In this document: piece by piece, positions 46,466 through 55,515 of the stretch
Layout: every line of letters starts with the position of its first letter
Position numbering within the stretch: the stretch's first letter is position 1
NCBI GenBank assembly: GCA_017792445.1
Contig: CP051232.1
Location: forward strand, 3,198,001 to 3,262,000
DNA from: Maritimibacter sp.
GTDB lineage: Bacteria > Pseudomonadota > Alphaproteobacteria > Rhodobacterales > Rhodobacteraceae
Direction: 5' to 3'
Length of the DNA stretch: 64,000 bases
The notes under the pieces: model-generated
The model's database searches: none
Told to the model about the DNA's origin: nothing
The model's input: only the letters and a program-made list of their open reading frames with translations
Position numbers and translations under genes: made by a program

Positions 46466-47851
46466 TCAGCTTGCGCGCCGCTCCTCGAAGCTCATCGCGA
46501 TGAACTGGGGCATGTGATCGCCCATGCCGACAACGGCCTCGTCCCGCTGGCGCGACTGGCCACCCGAGCCACCGCCCGACTTGCCACCGCGGCTGCGGCG
46601 CGACGACGAACTGCGGCTGCTGCGTTCGGGCTTTTCCTCGGCGGTCTGCACTTCGGGCGCTTTCTCGACGGGCGCTTCGGCCTTCGGCTCGGGCGCGCGG
46701 GATTTCACCGGGTTTTCGATCCGCGGGATTTCCTTGTCGATCAGCTTCTCGATCGCGGCGAAGTTCTTCTCGTCCGACGGAGCGCAGATCATCACGGCTT
46801 TGCCGTCACGACCGGCCCGGCCCGTGCGGCCGATGCGGTGAACGTAATCTTCGGAGTGCGACGGCACATCGTAGTTGAACACGTGGCTCACCGACGGGAT
46901 GTCCAGACCGCGCGCGGCGACGTCGGACGCCACCAGCAGCTTCAGGTCGCCGTTGCGGAAGGCGTCCAGCGTGCGGGTCCGCTGCGACTGGTCAAGGTCG
47001 CCGTGGATCGGCTCGGCGTTCAGCCCGTATTTCTTCAGCGACTTGGCGACGATATCGACGTCGACCTTGCGGTTGCAGAAGATGATCGCGTTGGTGCACT
47101 TCTCGCCCTCGGCCTCGATCAGCGCGCGCAGCACGGCGCGCTTCTCGCTCGCCGCACGGTCGCGGCGCGAGCCCTTGAACATCACCACGCCCTGCTCGAT
47201 CGTCTCGGACGCGGTCGCCTGACGCGCAACCTCGACCCGCGCGGGGGCAGAGAGGAAGGTGTTGGTGATCCGCTCGATCTCGGGCGCCATGGTGGCCGAG
47301 AAGAACAGGGTCTGACGGGTGAACGGCGTCAGCGAGAAGATGCGTTCGATATCGGGGATGAACCCCATGTCGAGCATCCGGTCGGCTTCGTCGACCACCA
47401 TGATCTCGATACCGGTCAGCAGCAGCTTGCCGCGCTCGAAATGGTCCAGCAGGCGGCCCGGCGTGGCGATCAGCACGTCGACGCCCTTGTCGATCAGCAC
47501 GTCTTGTTCCTTGAAGGACACGCCGCCGATCAGCAGCGCCTTCGTTAGCTTCACATGCTTGGAATAGGTGTCGAAGTTCTCGGCCACCTGCGCCGCCAGT
47601 TCGCGGGTCGGGCACAGGACAAGGCTGCGCGGCATGCGGGCGCGGGCGCGGCCACGGGCCAGCTTGCAGATCATCGGCAGCGTGAAGCTGGCGGTCTTGC
47701 CGGTGCCGGTCTGGGCGATGCCCAGCACGTCCTTGCCTTCCAGCGCAGGGGGAATGGCGCCCGCCTGGATCGGAGTCGGTTTCTCGTAGCCCGCTTCGGT
47801 GACGGCGCGAAGAACTTTCGGGGACAGCCCCAGTTCGGAAAAGTCGGTCAT
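46466..47851 (-). CDS. rhlE: DEAD-box RNA helicase, RhlE-like
   Basis: 461 residues. Q-motif (GYEKPTPIQAGAIPPAL), Walker A AQTGTGKT, VLCPTREL, VDEADRMLDMGF, FSATM, and the second RecA domain with LVASDVAARGLDIP and HRIGRTGRAG. After the core is an Ala/Pro/Glu segment and an Arg/Ser/Gly-rich tail (SSRSSSSRRSRGGKSGGG) that would bind RNA. Unwinds structured RNA, with roles in ribosome assembly and cold adaptation. Its leader can fold near the start codon and has a clear promoter. Confidence 0.93.
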   Translation of the reverse strand: MTDFSELGLSPKVLRAVTEAGYEKPTPIQAGAIPPALEGKDVLGIAQTGTGKTASFTLPMICKLARGRARARMPRSLVLCPTRELAAQVAENFDTYSKHVKLTKALLIGGVSFKEQDVLIDKGVDVLIATPGRLLDHFERGKLLLTGIEIMVVDEADRMLDMGFIPDIERIFSLTPFTRQTLFFSATMAPEIERITNTFLSAPARVEVARQATASETIEQGVVMFKGSRRDRAASEKRAVLRALIEAEGEKCTNAIIFCNRKVDVDIVAKSLKKYGLNAEPIHGDLDQSQRTRTLDAFRNGDLKLLVASDVAARGLDIPSVSHVFNYDVPSHSEDYVHRIGRTGRAGRDGKAVMICAPSDEKNFAAIEKLIDKEIPRIENPVKSRAPEPKAEAPVEKAPEVQTAEEKPERSSRSSSSRRSRGGKSGGGSGGQSRQRDEAVVGMGDHMPQFIAMSFEERRAS

Positions 47852-47860
47852 GCAGCCCTT

Positions 47861-47900
47861 TCGAGTTTGGTGCGGCTTGAACTACGGCCGCGAAACTCGA
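47861..47900 (-). promoter_or_regulatory. Hairpin in the rhlE 5' leader
   Basis: TCGAGTTT (47893-47900, minus) pairs with AAACTCGA (47861-47868), extended inside by GCGGC/GCCGC. It ends 9 bp before the rhlE start codon, next to the AAAGGG Shine-Dalgarno-like sequence. Helicase autoregulation or cold control is possible. Confidence 0.55.
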
Positions 47901-47941
47901 GCGGCCCGACAGGCCGGATTGCCTGTCTTCGACGTGGCCGT

Positions 47942-47970
47942 GACATAAGGGAAACAGGCCAGATGGTCAA
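47942..47970 (-). promoter_or_regulatory. Sigma-70-type promoter of rhlE
   Basis: TTGACC, 17-bp spacer, TATGTC on the minus strand, giving a leader of about 85 nt. Confidence 0.6.
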
Positions 47971-48261
47971 GTTTTCCCCAAAGACAAGAACGGGGCTTGG
48001 GGCCAGTATTTGCGGGGAAATGGCGGTGTAACGCTGCGGAATCGCCGTATTGGCGAAATCCGGCACCGGACAATGGTGGGCAAGTTGCGGTTCCGTGTCC
48101 CGGACTTCTCCACAGATTCTCTGCGCGCCCGAGACTTCACGCCAGGACTTTCCGCCGTGCGGAACTTGCCGCGACTCTCCCCATCGGGGGCCGGGAATTG
48201 ACACAGAATGGCCGTGAATACCCGTAAAGATTGCATCCGGGGACTGATATCGGAGGATACC

Positions 48262-48405
48262 ATGGAATTTTCGCCCTATCTCGTACCGGGCGCCGCGACG
48301 ATGGCGGTGCTGGCCATCGTCTACCTTGTCTTCGTGTTCTGGACGCGCCGTCCGGGCCGCGCCGACCAACTGTCCGCCCGCGAACGGGCTGAAGCCGAAC
48401 TCTGA
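48262..48405 (+). CDS. Small single-span membrane protein
   Basis: 47 residues with one helix (GAATMAVLAIVYLVFVFW) and a charged tail TRRPGRADQLSARERAEAEL. GGAGG 5 nt upstream of the ATG supports translation. No family recognised; resembles heme exporter-type or transporter accessory small proteins only in size. Confidence 0.55.
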   Translation: MEFSPYLVPGAATMAVLAIVYLVFVFWTRRPGRADQLSARERAEAEL

Positions 48406-48456
48406 CCGCACGCCGCCGCGGCGGCGGCATTCTCGTCAGGGGGCAGGCGTCGTGCT

Positions 48457-48960
48457 ATGCTTCCCGCCATGAGAGTGATCGCGCCGGTATCCCTGTTCCT
48501 GCTCGCTGCCTGTTCGGGCGCGGGCGAGGGGGTGTTTTCGGGGCTCGCACCGGGTGCGCGCGGAGAAGGTCCAAGCATCGCGGTCACGATGCAGGACGCG
48601 GACGGCGCGCCGGTGGCGATGGCGGCCTGCAGCGCCGCTGACGGGCCGGGTCGGATCGGGGTCAGCTTTTACGACACCGACGGTCTGGCCAACGCCCGTC
48701 TGACGTGGACCGGGACGCTGGCCGATGGCACGCAGATGACCCCTGCGGGCAGCGACATCTCCCTGATGGAGGGTGGCGGACCCGGCGACGAGCAGATCCG
48801 CGTGCTGTTCCGCCCCGAGGTGCCGGGCGCGATCCGCACCAGTGTCGTCCTGAGCCTGACCACCGAGGCCCCGTTCACCGGCATCCTCAAGGTCGAGGCG
48901 GTCGACCGCACTGGCAAGGTTTCGCAAGCGGGGCCGTTCGAGATTGCCGCCGCCTGCTAG
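48457..48960 (+). CDS. Lipoprotein of unknown function
   Basis: 167 residues. Signal with lipobox LAAC (VIAPVSLFLLAACSGAG). The mature part has an immunoglobulin-like beta pattern (IGVSFYDTDGLANARLTWTG, FTGILKVEAVDRTGKVSQAG) and three cysteines, one terminal. M1 or M5 (48469) may be the start. Convergent with the next pair. Confidence 0.65.
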   Translation: MLPAMRVIAPVSLFLLAACSGAGEGVFSGLAPGARGEGPSIAVTMQDADGAPVAMAACSAADGPGRIGVSFYDTDGLANARLTWTGTLADGTQMTPAGSDISLMEGGGPGDEQIRVLFRPEVPGAIRTSVVLSLTTEAPFTGILKVEAVDRTGKVSQAGPFEIAAAC

Positions 48961-48965
48961 GCGCG

Positions 48966-49424
48966 TCAGTTCTGAAGCACCGCTTCGGTCATGATCACCG
49001 ACTGGTAGGTCTCGTCGCTGTCCAGCAGGCGCAGCGTCCCGCGCACCGTGATCTCGGTCCCTTCTGGCATGTCGGGCAGCGGCTTGCGCATGTGCACCTC
49101 CAGCGTCGGGCCATAGCCGTTCGTGCCGCAGAAGGGGCAGTCGGCGGGGTCCGGCACCAGAAGGAAGCTGCGCACATAGGCCTGCGCCTCGACCGGGACA
49201 TAATAGCCGGTGACGGAAAAGTCGTTGGCCGCCGCCCGCAGCGCGTCGGGATAGGTTTTCTCGACCGCCCAGCGGCCGTCCTTCTCGACCTCGCGGATCT
49301 CGATGGCGCCAAGCAGGCCCCAGCCCGCGGGCTCTGCTGCAGAGGGCTTACTGCCGGTGCTCAGCGTCAGGATGATCGCGAGTGCCGGGAGCAAGAATGT
49401 CGATTTCGATCTCAACGTCACCAA
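48966..49424 (-). CDS. Exported protein, DUF3299-like
   Basis: 152 residues. Signal peptide STFLLPALAIILTLSTG. The mature part has VTGYYVPVEAQAYVRSFLLV and DPADCPFCGTNGYGPTLEVHM, a CPFC motif like those of metal- or redox-active proteins, and TEITVRGTLRLLDSDETYQS. DUF3299 resemblance is by eye. It overlaps the PCuAC-like gene by 77 bp in another frame. Confidence 0.6.
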   Translation of the reverse strand: MVTLRSKSTFLLPALAIILTLSTGSKPSAAEPAGWGLLGAIEIREVEKDGRWAVEKTYPDALRAAANDFSVTGYYVPVEAQAYVRSFLLVPDPADCPFCGTNGYGPTLEVHMRKPLPDMPEGTEITVRGTLRLLDSDETYQSVIMTEAVLQN

Positions 49425-49824
49425 CCGGGTCCAGTTCTATGTGGGCGTTCAGGCGATCGCCTTCGGACAGGTCCGGGGCGTCGTCCAGTGCAAGGTACAT
49501 CCCGCCGGGCACGAGGTCTATCGACACGCCCGGCGCAATCGGAAATTCGCTCAGGTCCACCGGCGCCGCCGCGGTCACCTCGGTATCCCGCAAAGCCAGA
49601 GTGCCGCCGTCAGCGGTTTCGCCGCCGGTCAGCAGAAGCCCGACGCTACCGGTGTTCTCGATCTCCATGTAGACCTGCAAGCCATCGTCTTCCGGCACGG
49701 CCCATGCATACAGGACGCGCGCGCCGTCGACTTCGGTGATGTGGGGATCGGTCTCTTGCGCCGGTGCGGCAAGCGGCAGGGAAAGCAGGGAAACGGCAAG
49801 CAGCGTCGGGGCGATGTGGCGCAT
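49348..49824 (-). CDS. PCuAC-like protein lacking copper ligands
   Basis: 158 residues, signal peptide (MRHIAPTLLAVSLLSLPLAA). The fold pattern of PCuAC (DUF461) is visible: ENTGS, IAPGVSIDLVPGG and LSEGDRL. However, the copper-binding H-M-HxM set is replaced: the ELHEM position reads LALRDT and the YHxML position reads MYLAL. Start M49 of a longer frame (49824) is chosen because it opens the signal peptide. Probably a non-copper relative. Confidence 0.6.
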   Translation of the reverse strand: MRHIAPTLLAVSLLSLPLAAPAQETDPHITEVDGARVLYAWAVPEDDGLQVYMEIENTGSVGLLLTGGETADGGTLALRDTEVTAAAPVDLSEFPIAPGVSIDLVPGGMYLALDDAPDLSEGDRLNAHIELDPVGDVEIEIDILAPGTRDHPDAEHRQ

Positions 49825-50024
49825 CTGGGTCGTCCGTGTCTTGTGTCGGTGTGCCGGCCATGCGTTTGGGACCATGGCGGAGCACACGAAGATAGGGCTG
49901 CCCGCCCGCAAAGGGGGCAGGGACGGGCGGGTTCCTTTTGCAGGTATGACACCACCCGGCGCGGGCAAGAGCCGCCCCGTGCGTCAACGGTCGGGCCGGC
50001 GGTCTTTCGCCGCCGGGGCCCGGA

Positions 50025-51644
50025 TCAGACCATCATTTCCTTGGTCGCCGACAGGGTCAGCTCGGGATAGTCCCGTTCCACCCGGTCGATGTCCCACTGA
50101 AGCCGCGTCATGAAGACGATGTCGCCGTCGTTGTCGTGGCTGATGTGCTGCTTGTTGGCGTTGACGAACTTCTCGACCGCCGCCTTGGGGCCGCTGACCC
50201 AGCGGGCCGAGGTGAACTGCGACGCCTCGAACCGGACGGGCAGGCTGTATTCCAGCTCGATCCGGCTGGCCAGCACCTCGAACTGAAGCGCGCCGACGAC
50301 GCCGACGATGAAGCCCGAGCCGATGTTCGGCTTGAACACCTTGGCCGCGCCTTCCTCGGCGAATTGCATCAGCGCCTTCTCAAGATGCTTGGCCTTCAGC
50401 GGATCGCCCGCACGGCAGCTTTGCAGCAGTTCCGGCGCGAAGGAGGGGATACCGGTCACGCGGATCGTCTCGCCCTCGGTCAGCGTGTCGCCGATGCGCA
50501 GCTGCCCGTGGTTCGGGATGCCGATGATGTCGCCGGCCCAGGCCTCTTCCGCCAGTTCGCGGTCAGAGGCGAGGAACAGCACCGGGTTCGAGATCGCCAT
50601 TGGCTTTTTCGAGCGCACATGCGTCAGCTTCATTCCGCGCTGGAAATGCCCCGAGGCGAGGCGGACGAAGGCCACGCGGTCGCGGTGCTTAGGGTCCATG
50701 TTGGCCTGCACCTTGAACACGAAGCCCATCACCTTGGTCTCGTCCGGGCCGATCGGTCGCGGTTCGGCGGACTGTGGCTGCGGCACGGGGCCGTATTTGC
50801 CGATCCCGTCCATCAGTTCCTTGACGCCGAACGAGTTGATGGCGCTGCCGAACCAGATCGGCGTCAGCGTTCCGTCCAGAAACGCCTGCGCGTCGAACTT
50901 CGGCAGCAGCTCCTTCGCCATCTCAAGCTCTTCGCGCAGCTGTTCCAGCAGGTGCGCGGGCACGTGGTCGGCCAGCTTGGGGTCATCCAGCCCGGCGATC
51001 TTGATCGACTCCGCCACCTTGTTGCGGTCGGCGCGGTCCATGATCTCCAGCCGGTCGTTCAGCACGTCGTAGCAGCCGACGAACTCGCGCCCCATGCCGA
51101 TGGGCCAACTGGCGGGGGTCACGTCGATGGCCAGGTTTTCCTGGATCTCGTCGATGATCTCGAACGTGTCGCGGCTTTCGCGGTCCATCTTGTTGCAGAA
51201 CGTCAGGATCGGCAGGTCGCGCAGGCGGCAGACCTCGAACAGCTTCTGCGTCTGGCTTTCCACGCCCTTCGCGCCGTCGATCACCATGATCGCCGCATCC
51301 ACCGCCGTCAGGGTACGGTAGGTGTCTTCGGAAAAGTCCGAGTGGCCGGGGGTGTCGACGAGGTTGAAGCGATAGTTGCTGTCGCCGCTGGCGAAATCGA
51401 ACGACATGGCCGAGGCCGAGACAGAGATGCCCCGGTCCTTTTCCATCTGCATGAAGTCCGACCGCGTCCGCCGCGCCTCGCCCTTGGCGCGCACCTGTCC
51501 GGCCATCTGGATCGCGCCACCGTAGAGAAGGAATTTCTCGGTCAGCGTCGTCTTGCCCGCATCCGGGTGCGAGATGATGGCGAAGGTGCGCCGCCGGGCA
51601 ATCTCGGCGGGCAGGTCGGGGGCGTTATGAGCACGGTCCAGCAT
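50025..51644 (-). CDS. prfC: Peptide chain release factor 3
   Basis: 539 residues, class-II release factor GTPase recycling RF1/RF2. G1 SHPDAGKTTL, G3 DTPGH, G4 NKMD and the RF3-specific GAIQMAGQVRAKGEARRT are present. A TTG 12 codons upstream gives a longer N-terminus; the ATG at 51644 fits the family better. Alone on the minus strand. Confidence 0.93.
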   Translation of the reverse strand: MLDRAHNAPDLPAEIARRRTFAIISHPDAGKTTLTEKFLLYGGAIQMAGQVRAKGEARRTRSDFMQMEKDRGISVSASAMSFDFASGDSNYRFNLVDTPGHSDFSEDTYRTLTAVDAAIMVIDGAKGVESQTQKLFEVCRLRDLPILTFCNKMDRESRDTFEIIDEIQENLAIDVTPASWPIGMGREFVGCYDVLNDRLEIMDRADRNKVAESIKIAGLDDPKLADHVPAHLLEQLREELEMAKELLPKFDAQAFLDGTLTPIWFGSAINSFGVKELMDGIGKYGPVPQPQSAEPRPIGPDETKVMGFVFKVQANMDPKHRDRVAFVRLASGHFQRGMKLTHVRSKKPMAISNPVLFLASDRELAEEAWAGDIIGIPNHGQLRIGDTLTEGETIRVTGIPSFAPELLQSCRAGDPLKAKHLEKALMQFAEEGAAKVFKPNIGSGFIVGVVGALQFEVLASRIELEYSLPVRFEASQFTSARWVSGPKAAVEKFVNANKQHISHDNDGDIVFMTRLQWDIDRVERDYPELTLSATKEMMV

Positions 51645-51938
51645 GAGCGGCGATATATTGACCCTCGGCGGCAAGAGCAACGGTCCCGACGCTATCGGCG
51701 CGGCGGAGGGACCCGTCGGGTCAAGGCGCAGTTTCCAGCCGCGAAGGCGGGTTTCAGCCCATCGGGCCTGCCAGCCTTCAATCGAAAAGCGAGCTTCAAT
51801 CGCTTGAATCGCCTATAAAAAGTGCTTGGCGAAAGTTCCGTTACGTCGCGGGCGGCCGGATGTCTTTAACATCATTAGCATCAATTTTACGGTCCTCGGC
51901 GAGAAACGCGTTGTAACGAGTACCGAGCAGGTTTTCCC

Positions 51939-53654
51939 ATGGCTCTTGAGATCGTCGACCCGGCCGCCACCGGGATCGAATACCTTGCGTCTGTCGAGGT
52001 GAAGTTTTCCGGCATCCACATCGGCGGCGGCATCTACTTTTCCGCCAACCACATTCCGAAAGCGGGCGGCACCTACGAGGCCGTGCCGCAGGCGGGTCTG
52101 GATGGCGAGGCAGAGGCCCACGCGACGACCGAGATCGACGTGACCCTGCCCTCGGATACCGCCGACTGGGACCCCTATATCGACGATTCCACCGGCTATG
52201 TCGCGACCGGCTTCGACATCGGGATGCACGTGGGCGCGACGCTGACCAGCACCGGCACCTTCTACGACGGCCCGGCGGTGTCGCTGCTGATCGCAAACGA
52301 TCCCTCCGACCTGAGCGGGACGGTCACGATCACCGGCTATCCCACCGCCGAGAACGCGTTGGACGGCGAGGAGGGGACGCTGCACGAAACCTCGGGCTCG
52401 CTTCTGGGCTACAGCGCGCAAGAGATCGAGGGCGACGCGGGCGGCTACTTCATGATCGTCGGCGCCGATGTCGTCGGCGGCATGAGCGGCGGCGGCAATT
52501 TCATCGATTACGACGCGGATGGCGACGGGGTGGCTGAGACCTACGCCATCGGCGCGACCTCGCGCGTGTACGAGACCGGCGGCGGCAGCCTGATCCCCGG
52601 CGTCTCGCAGCTTCAGTCGGCGGCCTTCGCGCCGCACTATGCCGACATCGCCGCCGCCATCGAGGCGCTGACGGGCGACGACGCGCGCACCGCCGACGAC
52701 TTCGCACGGATGACATTGCTGTCGGCACAATCGGCCGGGTCGGAGAACACGACGGTCGAGGGGCAGTTCTTTCACGAGGACATTTACGGCGGCGTGAATG
52801 ACGACGATTTGTCAGGCGGCGGCGGGGACGATCTGCTGAAAGGCGGCGAGGGCGGCGACACGCTGGACGGCGGCACCGGCGACGACACCCTGACCGGCGG
52901 CGACGGCGCGGACTGGTTCCTGGGGTTCGGAGACGGCGCGACGGACCTGATCACCGACTTCGACGCAGCGTTGGACGTGGTGGACCTTTCGGGTTATTTC
53001 GCCCGCTTCGCCGACATTCTGGCGGCGTCCGACATGGATGGTGACACGCTGGAGATCGACCTGTCACATGGCGGCGGTTCGGGCGTCCTTCGGATCGAGG
53101 GGACAACCGCCGACGACCTTTCGATGGCCAACACCAACGTCAACTGCTTCGCTGCCGGAACCGCCATCGCGGTGCCGGGCGGTACGGCGGCGGTCGAGAC
53201 ATTGCAGCCGGGCGACAGTGTGCTGACTGCGGACGGGCGGGCCGTCGGGGTGCGCTGGTTGGGCCGCCAGCAGGTGCCCGCGTCGCCCGAGACGGTGCCG
53301 GTTCGCATCGCGGCGGGCGCGCTGGGCGAGGGTGTGCCGTCGCGCGATCTTGTGGTCACCGGCGATCACGGGATGATCCTGAACGGCCTCATCGTGGTCG
53401 CGTCGGCGCTGGTGGGGCTGCCGGGCATCGACTGGGTGCCGCTGGCGGACCTGCCCCCGGTGTTCGAGGTGTTCCACGTCGAGACCGAGGCGCACGAGGT
53501 GTTGCTGGCGAACGGCGCACCTGCGGAAAGCTTCGCGGGCGCGACCGACCGTCCGGGCGACCGGCGGGTGGTGCCCGAGATGGACCTGCCACGCATCGGT
53601 TCGGCCCGCCTGCTGCCGGTGGCGCTGGGCGCGGTGGGGCGTCGGCTGGCCTAG
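51939..53654 (+). CDS. Trypsin-like protease - RTX - Hint fusion protein
   Basis: 571 residues. Domain 1 (about 1-245): V8/trypsin-like protease with possible catalytic His in FSANHIPKAGG, Ser in VGGMSGGGNFIDY, and TGYP. Domain 2 (about 280-330): RTX calcium-binding repeats GGGGDDLLKGGEGGDTLDGG. Domain 3 (about 403-571): Hint_2 domain opening NCFAAGTAIAVPGG (nucleophile Cys), ending PRIGSARLLP. No N-terminal signal; RTX suggests type I secretion. Hint could autoprocess the protein after secretion. A Shine-Dalgarno (GCAGGTTTTCCC) is weak. Confidence 0.82.
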   Translation: MALEIVDPAATGIEYLASVEVKFSGIHIGGGIYFSANHIPKAGGTYEAVPQAGLDGEAEAHATTEIDVTLPSDTADWDPYIDDSTGYVATGFDIGMHVGATLTSTGTFYDGPAVSLLIANDPSDLSGTVTITGYPTAENALDGEEGTLHETSGSLLGYSAQEIEGDAGGYFMIVGADVVGGMSGGGNFIDYDADGDGVAETYAIGATSRVYETGGGSLIPGVSQLQSAAFAPHYADIAAAIEALTGDDARTADDFARMTLLSAQSAGSENTTVEGQFFHEDIYGGVNDDDLSGGGGDDLLKGGEGGDTLDGGTGDDTLTGGDGADWFLGFGDGATDLITDFDAALDVVDLSGYFARFADILAASDMDGDTLEIDLSHGGGSGVLRIEGTTADDLSMANTNVNCFAAGTAIAVPGGTAAVETLQPGDSVLTADGRAVGVRWLGRQQVPASPETVPVRIAAGALGEGVPSRDLVVTGDHGMILNGLIVVASALVGLPGIDWVPLADLPPVFEVFHVETEAHEVLLANGAPAESFAGATDRPGDRRVVPEMDLPRIGSARLLPVALGAVGRRLA

Positions 53655-53753
53655 ACGCGGACCGCGCCCCATGCGGCGCTTCCCTTGACAGAATCTTGAC
53701 GCTACGGAAACCTAAGGGAATTCGGGTCAGGTATTCTGCTGGGGGGCGGCACC

Positions 53754-54704
53754 ATGGACAGCGAGTTCACATATTTCATTCACGCGCTTTACAGTGCGGC
53801 CAGCGCGGTCGCGATCGCGTCGTTCTTCGCGGACACGCTGGTGGCGGGGACGATGCCGGACGAGGACGGCGACATGACGCTGGAGGATGGCGACAGCGAC
53901 ACCGGCGGCCTGTGGAACGGCGGGGCGACCGACTATGGGCTCTTCCTTGGCACGGTTCTGGTGCAGGGTATCGTGATGCCGGTGTTCCAGCAGATCACCT
54001 CGGGCGGCGGCGGGTCGGACACTTACACCTACGCGGTGCTTTGCCCCGAGGACACGACGGTCAGCTGGCCCGCGACGCTGGACCCTGACGACGTGGCGCT
54101 GGCCTCGGACGGGGCCACCTTCGCCTTCTGCTTCGGTCCCGGCACCGGGATCGCCACGCCCGGGGGCGAGACCGCCGTCGAAGACCTGAAGCCCGGCGAC
54201 ATGGTCCGCACCGCCGACGGGGCGGTGGTGCCGGTGCGCTGGGTCGGCGTGCGCACGCTGTTCCCGCGCCTGTTCAGCCTTCGGCACGGCATGATCCGCA
54301 TCCGCGCCCATGCTCTGGGACACGACCGGCCCGCCCGCGATCTGTTGGTGACGCCGGACCACGCGATCCTTCTGGACGGCATGATGGTCACCGCCGGCGC
54401 TTTGGCCGGCGCGGAAGGCATCGGCTGGGAGCCCCGCGCCAAGGCGCCGAACACGCAAAAGGTCTATCACGTCGAGACGGACCGCCATTCGCTGATCTAT
54501 GCCAACGGTCTGCCGGCCGAGACCTTCATGGACACCGCCGGTCGCCGCCTGTTCGACAACCACGCCGACTATGTGCTGCGCTTCGGAACAGAGCGGATCG
54601 TGCCCGAGATGCGCATGCCCCGGATCGGCTCGGCCCGGCTGCTGCCGCCCGCCACGCGCGCGCGGCTGGGCCTGCCCGCTGCACAGATGCTGCGGCAAGG
54701 CTGA
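53754..54704 (+). CDS. Hint-domain protein
   Basis: 316 residues. The N-terminus has one hydrophobic stretch (ALYSAASAVAIASFFADTLV) and a glycine/acid-rich part with no RTX repeats. Hint domain from FCFGPGTGIATPGGETAVED (about 122) to PRIGSARLLPPATR. Its C-terminal half resembles the upstream Hint protein (HVET, ANGLPAE, VPEMRMPRIGSARLLP), so the two are tandem paralogues of the Hint module. Confidence 0.78.
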   Translation: MDSEFTYFIHALYSAASAVAIASFFADTLVAGTMPDEDGDMTLEDGDSDTGGLWNGGATDYGLFLGTVLVQGIVMPVFQQITSGGGGSDTYTYAVLCPEDTTVSWPATLDPDDVALASDGATFAFCFGPGTGIATPGGETAVEDLKPGDMVRTADGAVVPVRWVGVRTLFPRLFSLRHGMIRIRAHALGHDRPARDLLVTPDHAILLDGMMVTAGALAGAEGIGWEPRAKAPNTQKVYHVETDRHSLIYANGLPAETFMDTAGRRLFDNHADYVLRFGTERIVPEMRMPRIGSARLLPPATRARLGLPAAQMLRQG

Positions 54705-54763
54705 CCGCGCACCGGGGAACCCTTGGGTCAGGGGCGCGTTCGGTTTCCGAAAGGAGACCTCAG

Positions 54764-55018
54764 ATGGCACGACCCAGCATCAAGGACGAAGAGCTTTACG
54801 ACGACCTGCGCGAGGACGGGATGTCCAAGCAAAAGGCCGCCCGCATCGCCAATGCGAAGGCCAACGACGACATGCATCCGTCGAAGAAGGGCGGCAAGCA
54901 GCCGCCTTACGAGAAGTGGAGCAAGGACGATCTGTATTCCCGCGCGCAGGAACTGGATGTCGAGAACCGGTCCCAGATGACGAAAGACGAACTGATCGAG
55001 GCGCTGCGCGAGGGCTGA
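54764..55018 (+). CDS. Rho-N/DUF7218-like small protein
   Basis: 84 residues, highly charged: SIKDEELYDDLREDGMSKQK and AARIANAKANDDMHPSKKGG. The C-terminal SKDDLYSRAQELDVENRSQM followed by TKDELIEALR is a Rho-N/SAP-like helix-extended-helix element that may bind nucleic acid. GAAAGGAGA upstream. Function unknown. Confidence 0.7.
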   Translation: MARPSIKDEELYDDLREDGMSKQKAARIANAKANDDMHPSKKGGKQPPYEKWSKDDLYSRAQELDVENRSQMTKDELIEALREG

Positions 55019-55022
55019 CCGT

Positions 55023-55433
55023 CTAGGTCACGGAACAGACGACCTCGCCCAGATATGCGGTGTCGGTGTATTGCCGCATGTCGGTGACCTTGCCGTTCTT
55101 GACTGTCAGGAAGTCCACGATCTCGGTGGTGATTTCGCGGCCGGTCGGGACGTGGCGCACGGTGACCTCGTAGCGGGTGACAATCAGGTCACCCTCTGCC
55201 AGCACGTCGCCCAGTTGGATATCGCGCCACTCCCATGTGTCGACGATCTGCTGCGCCATGTCGGTGACGCTCATCCCGGCGGGGCGACTGACGGCGGCCG
55301 AATTGGCAAGCGGGCGGCCGACGATGGCGAACCCGGCATCCTCGGTGAACTGGTTGGCTATGGTGACGGGGTCGTTCTTCAAGCGGTCGGCATAAAGCCC
55401 AGAGACGAAACCGCGGGGATCGGAAATGGTCAT
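55023..55433 (-). CDS. SnoaL/NTF2-like protein
   Basis: 136 residues, cone-shaped NTF2 fold: FVSGLYADRLKNDPVTIANQ, DTWEWRDIQLGDVLAEGD and TEIVDFLTVKNGKVTDMRQY, ending in the usual DTAYLGEV. Possibly an isomerase/epoxide hydrolase or a binding protein. AAGGAG upstream of the ATG at 55433 fixes the start. Confidence 0.8.
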   Translation of the reverse strand: MTISDPRGFVSGLYADRLKNDPVTIANQFTEDAGFAIVGRPLANSAAVSRPAGMSVTDMAQQIVDTWEWRDIQLGDVLAEGDLIVTRYEVTVRHVPTGREITTEIVDFLTVKNGKVTDMRQYTDTAYLGEVVCSVT

Positions 55434-55515
55434 GGCAATGCTCCTTGAAAGAATAGAGCAAGGGTAGGGCCGATCCCGGTCCCCTGCCAAGAACTATCGC
55501 GAAACGGTAATGCGC

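Larger units (their letters stand above)
47852..48261. other. 410-bp divergent intergenic region
   Basis: Holds the rhlE promoter and leader hairpin on its left. A TTGACA lies near 48199 on the plus strand without a good -10. The middle has no coding signal or repeat. Confidence 0.55.

Noticed and set aside
53690-53720. Two TTGAC sequences upstream of the second Hint gene
   Set aside because: No matching -10 at a proper distance.
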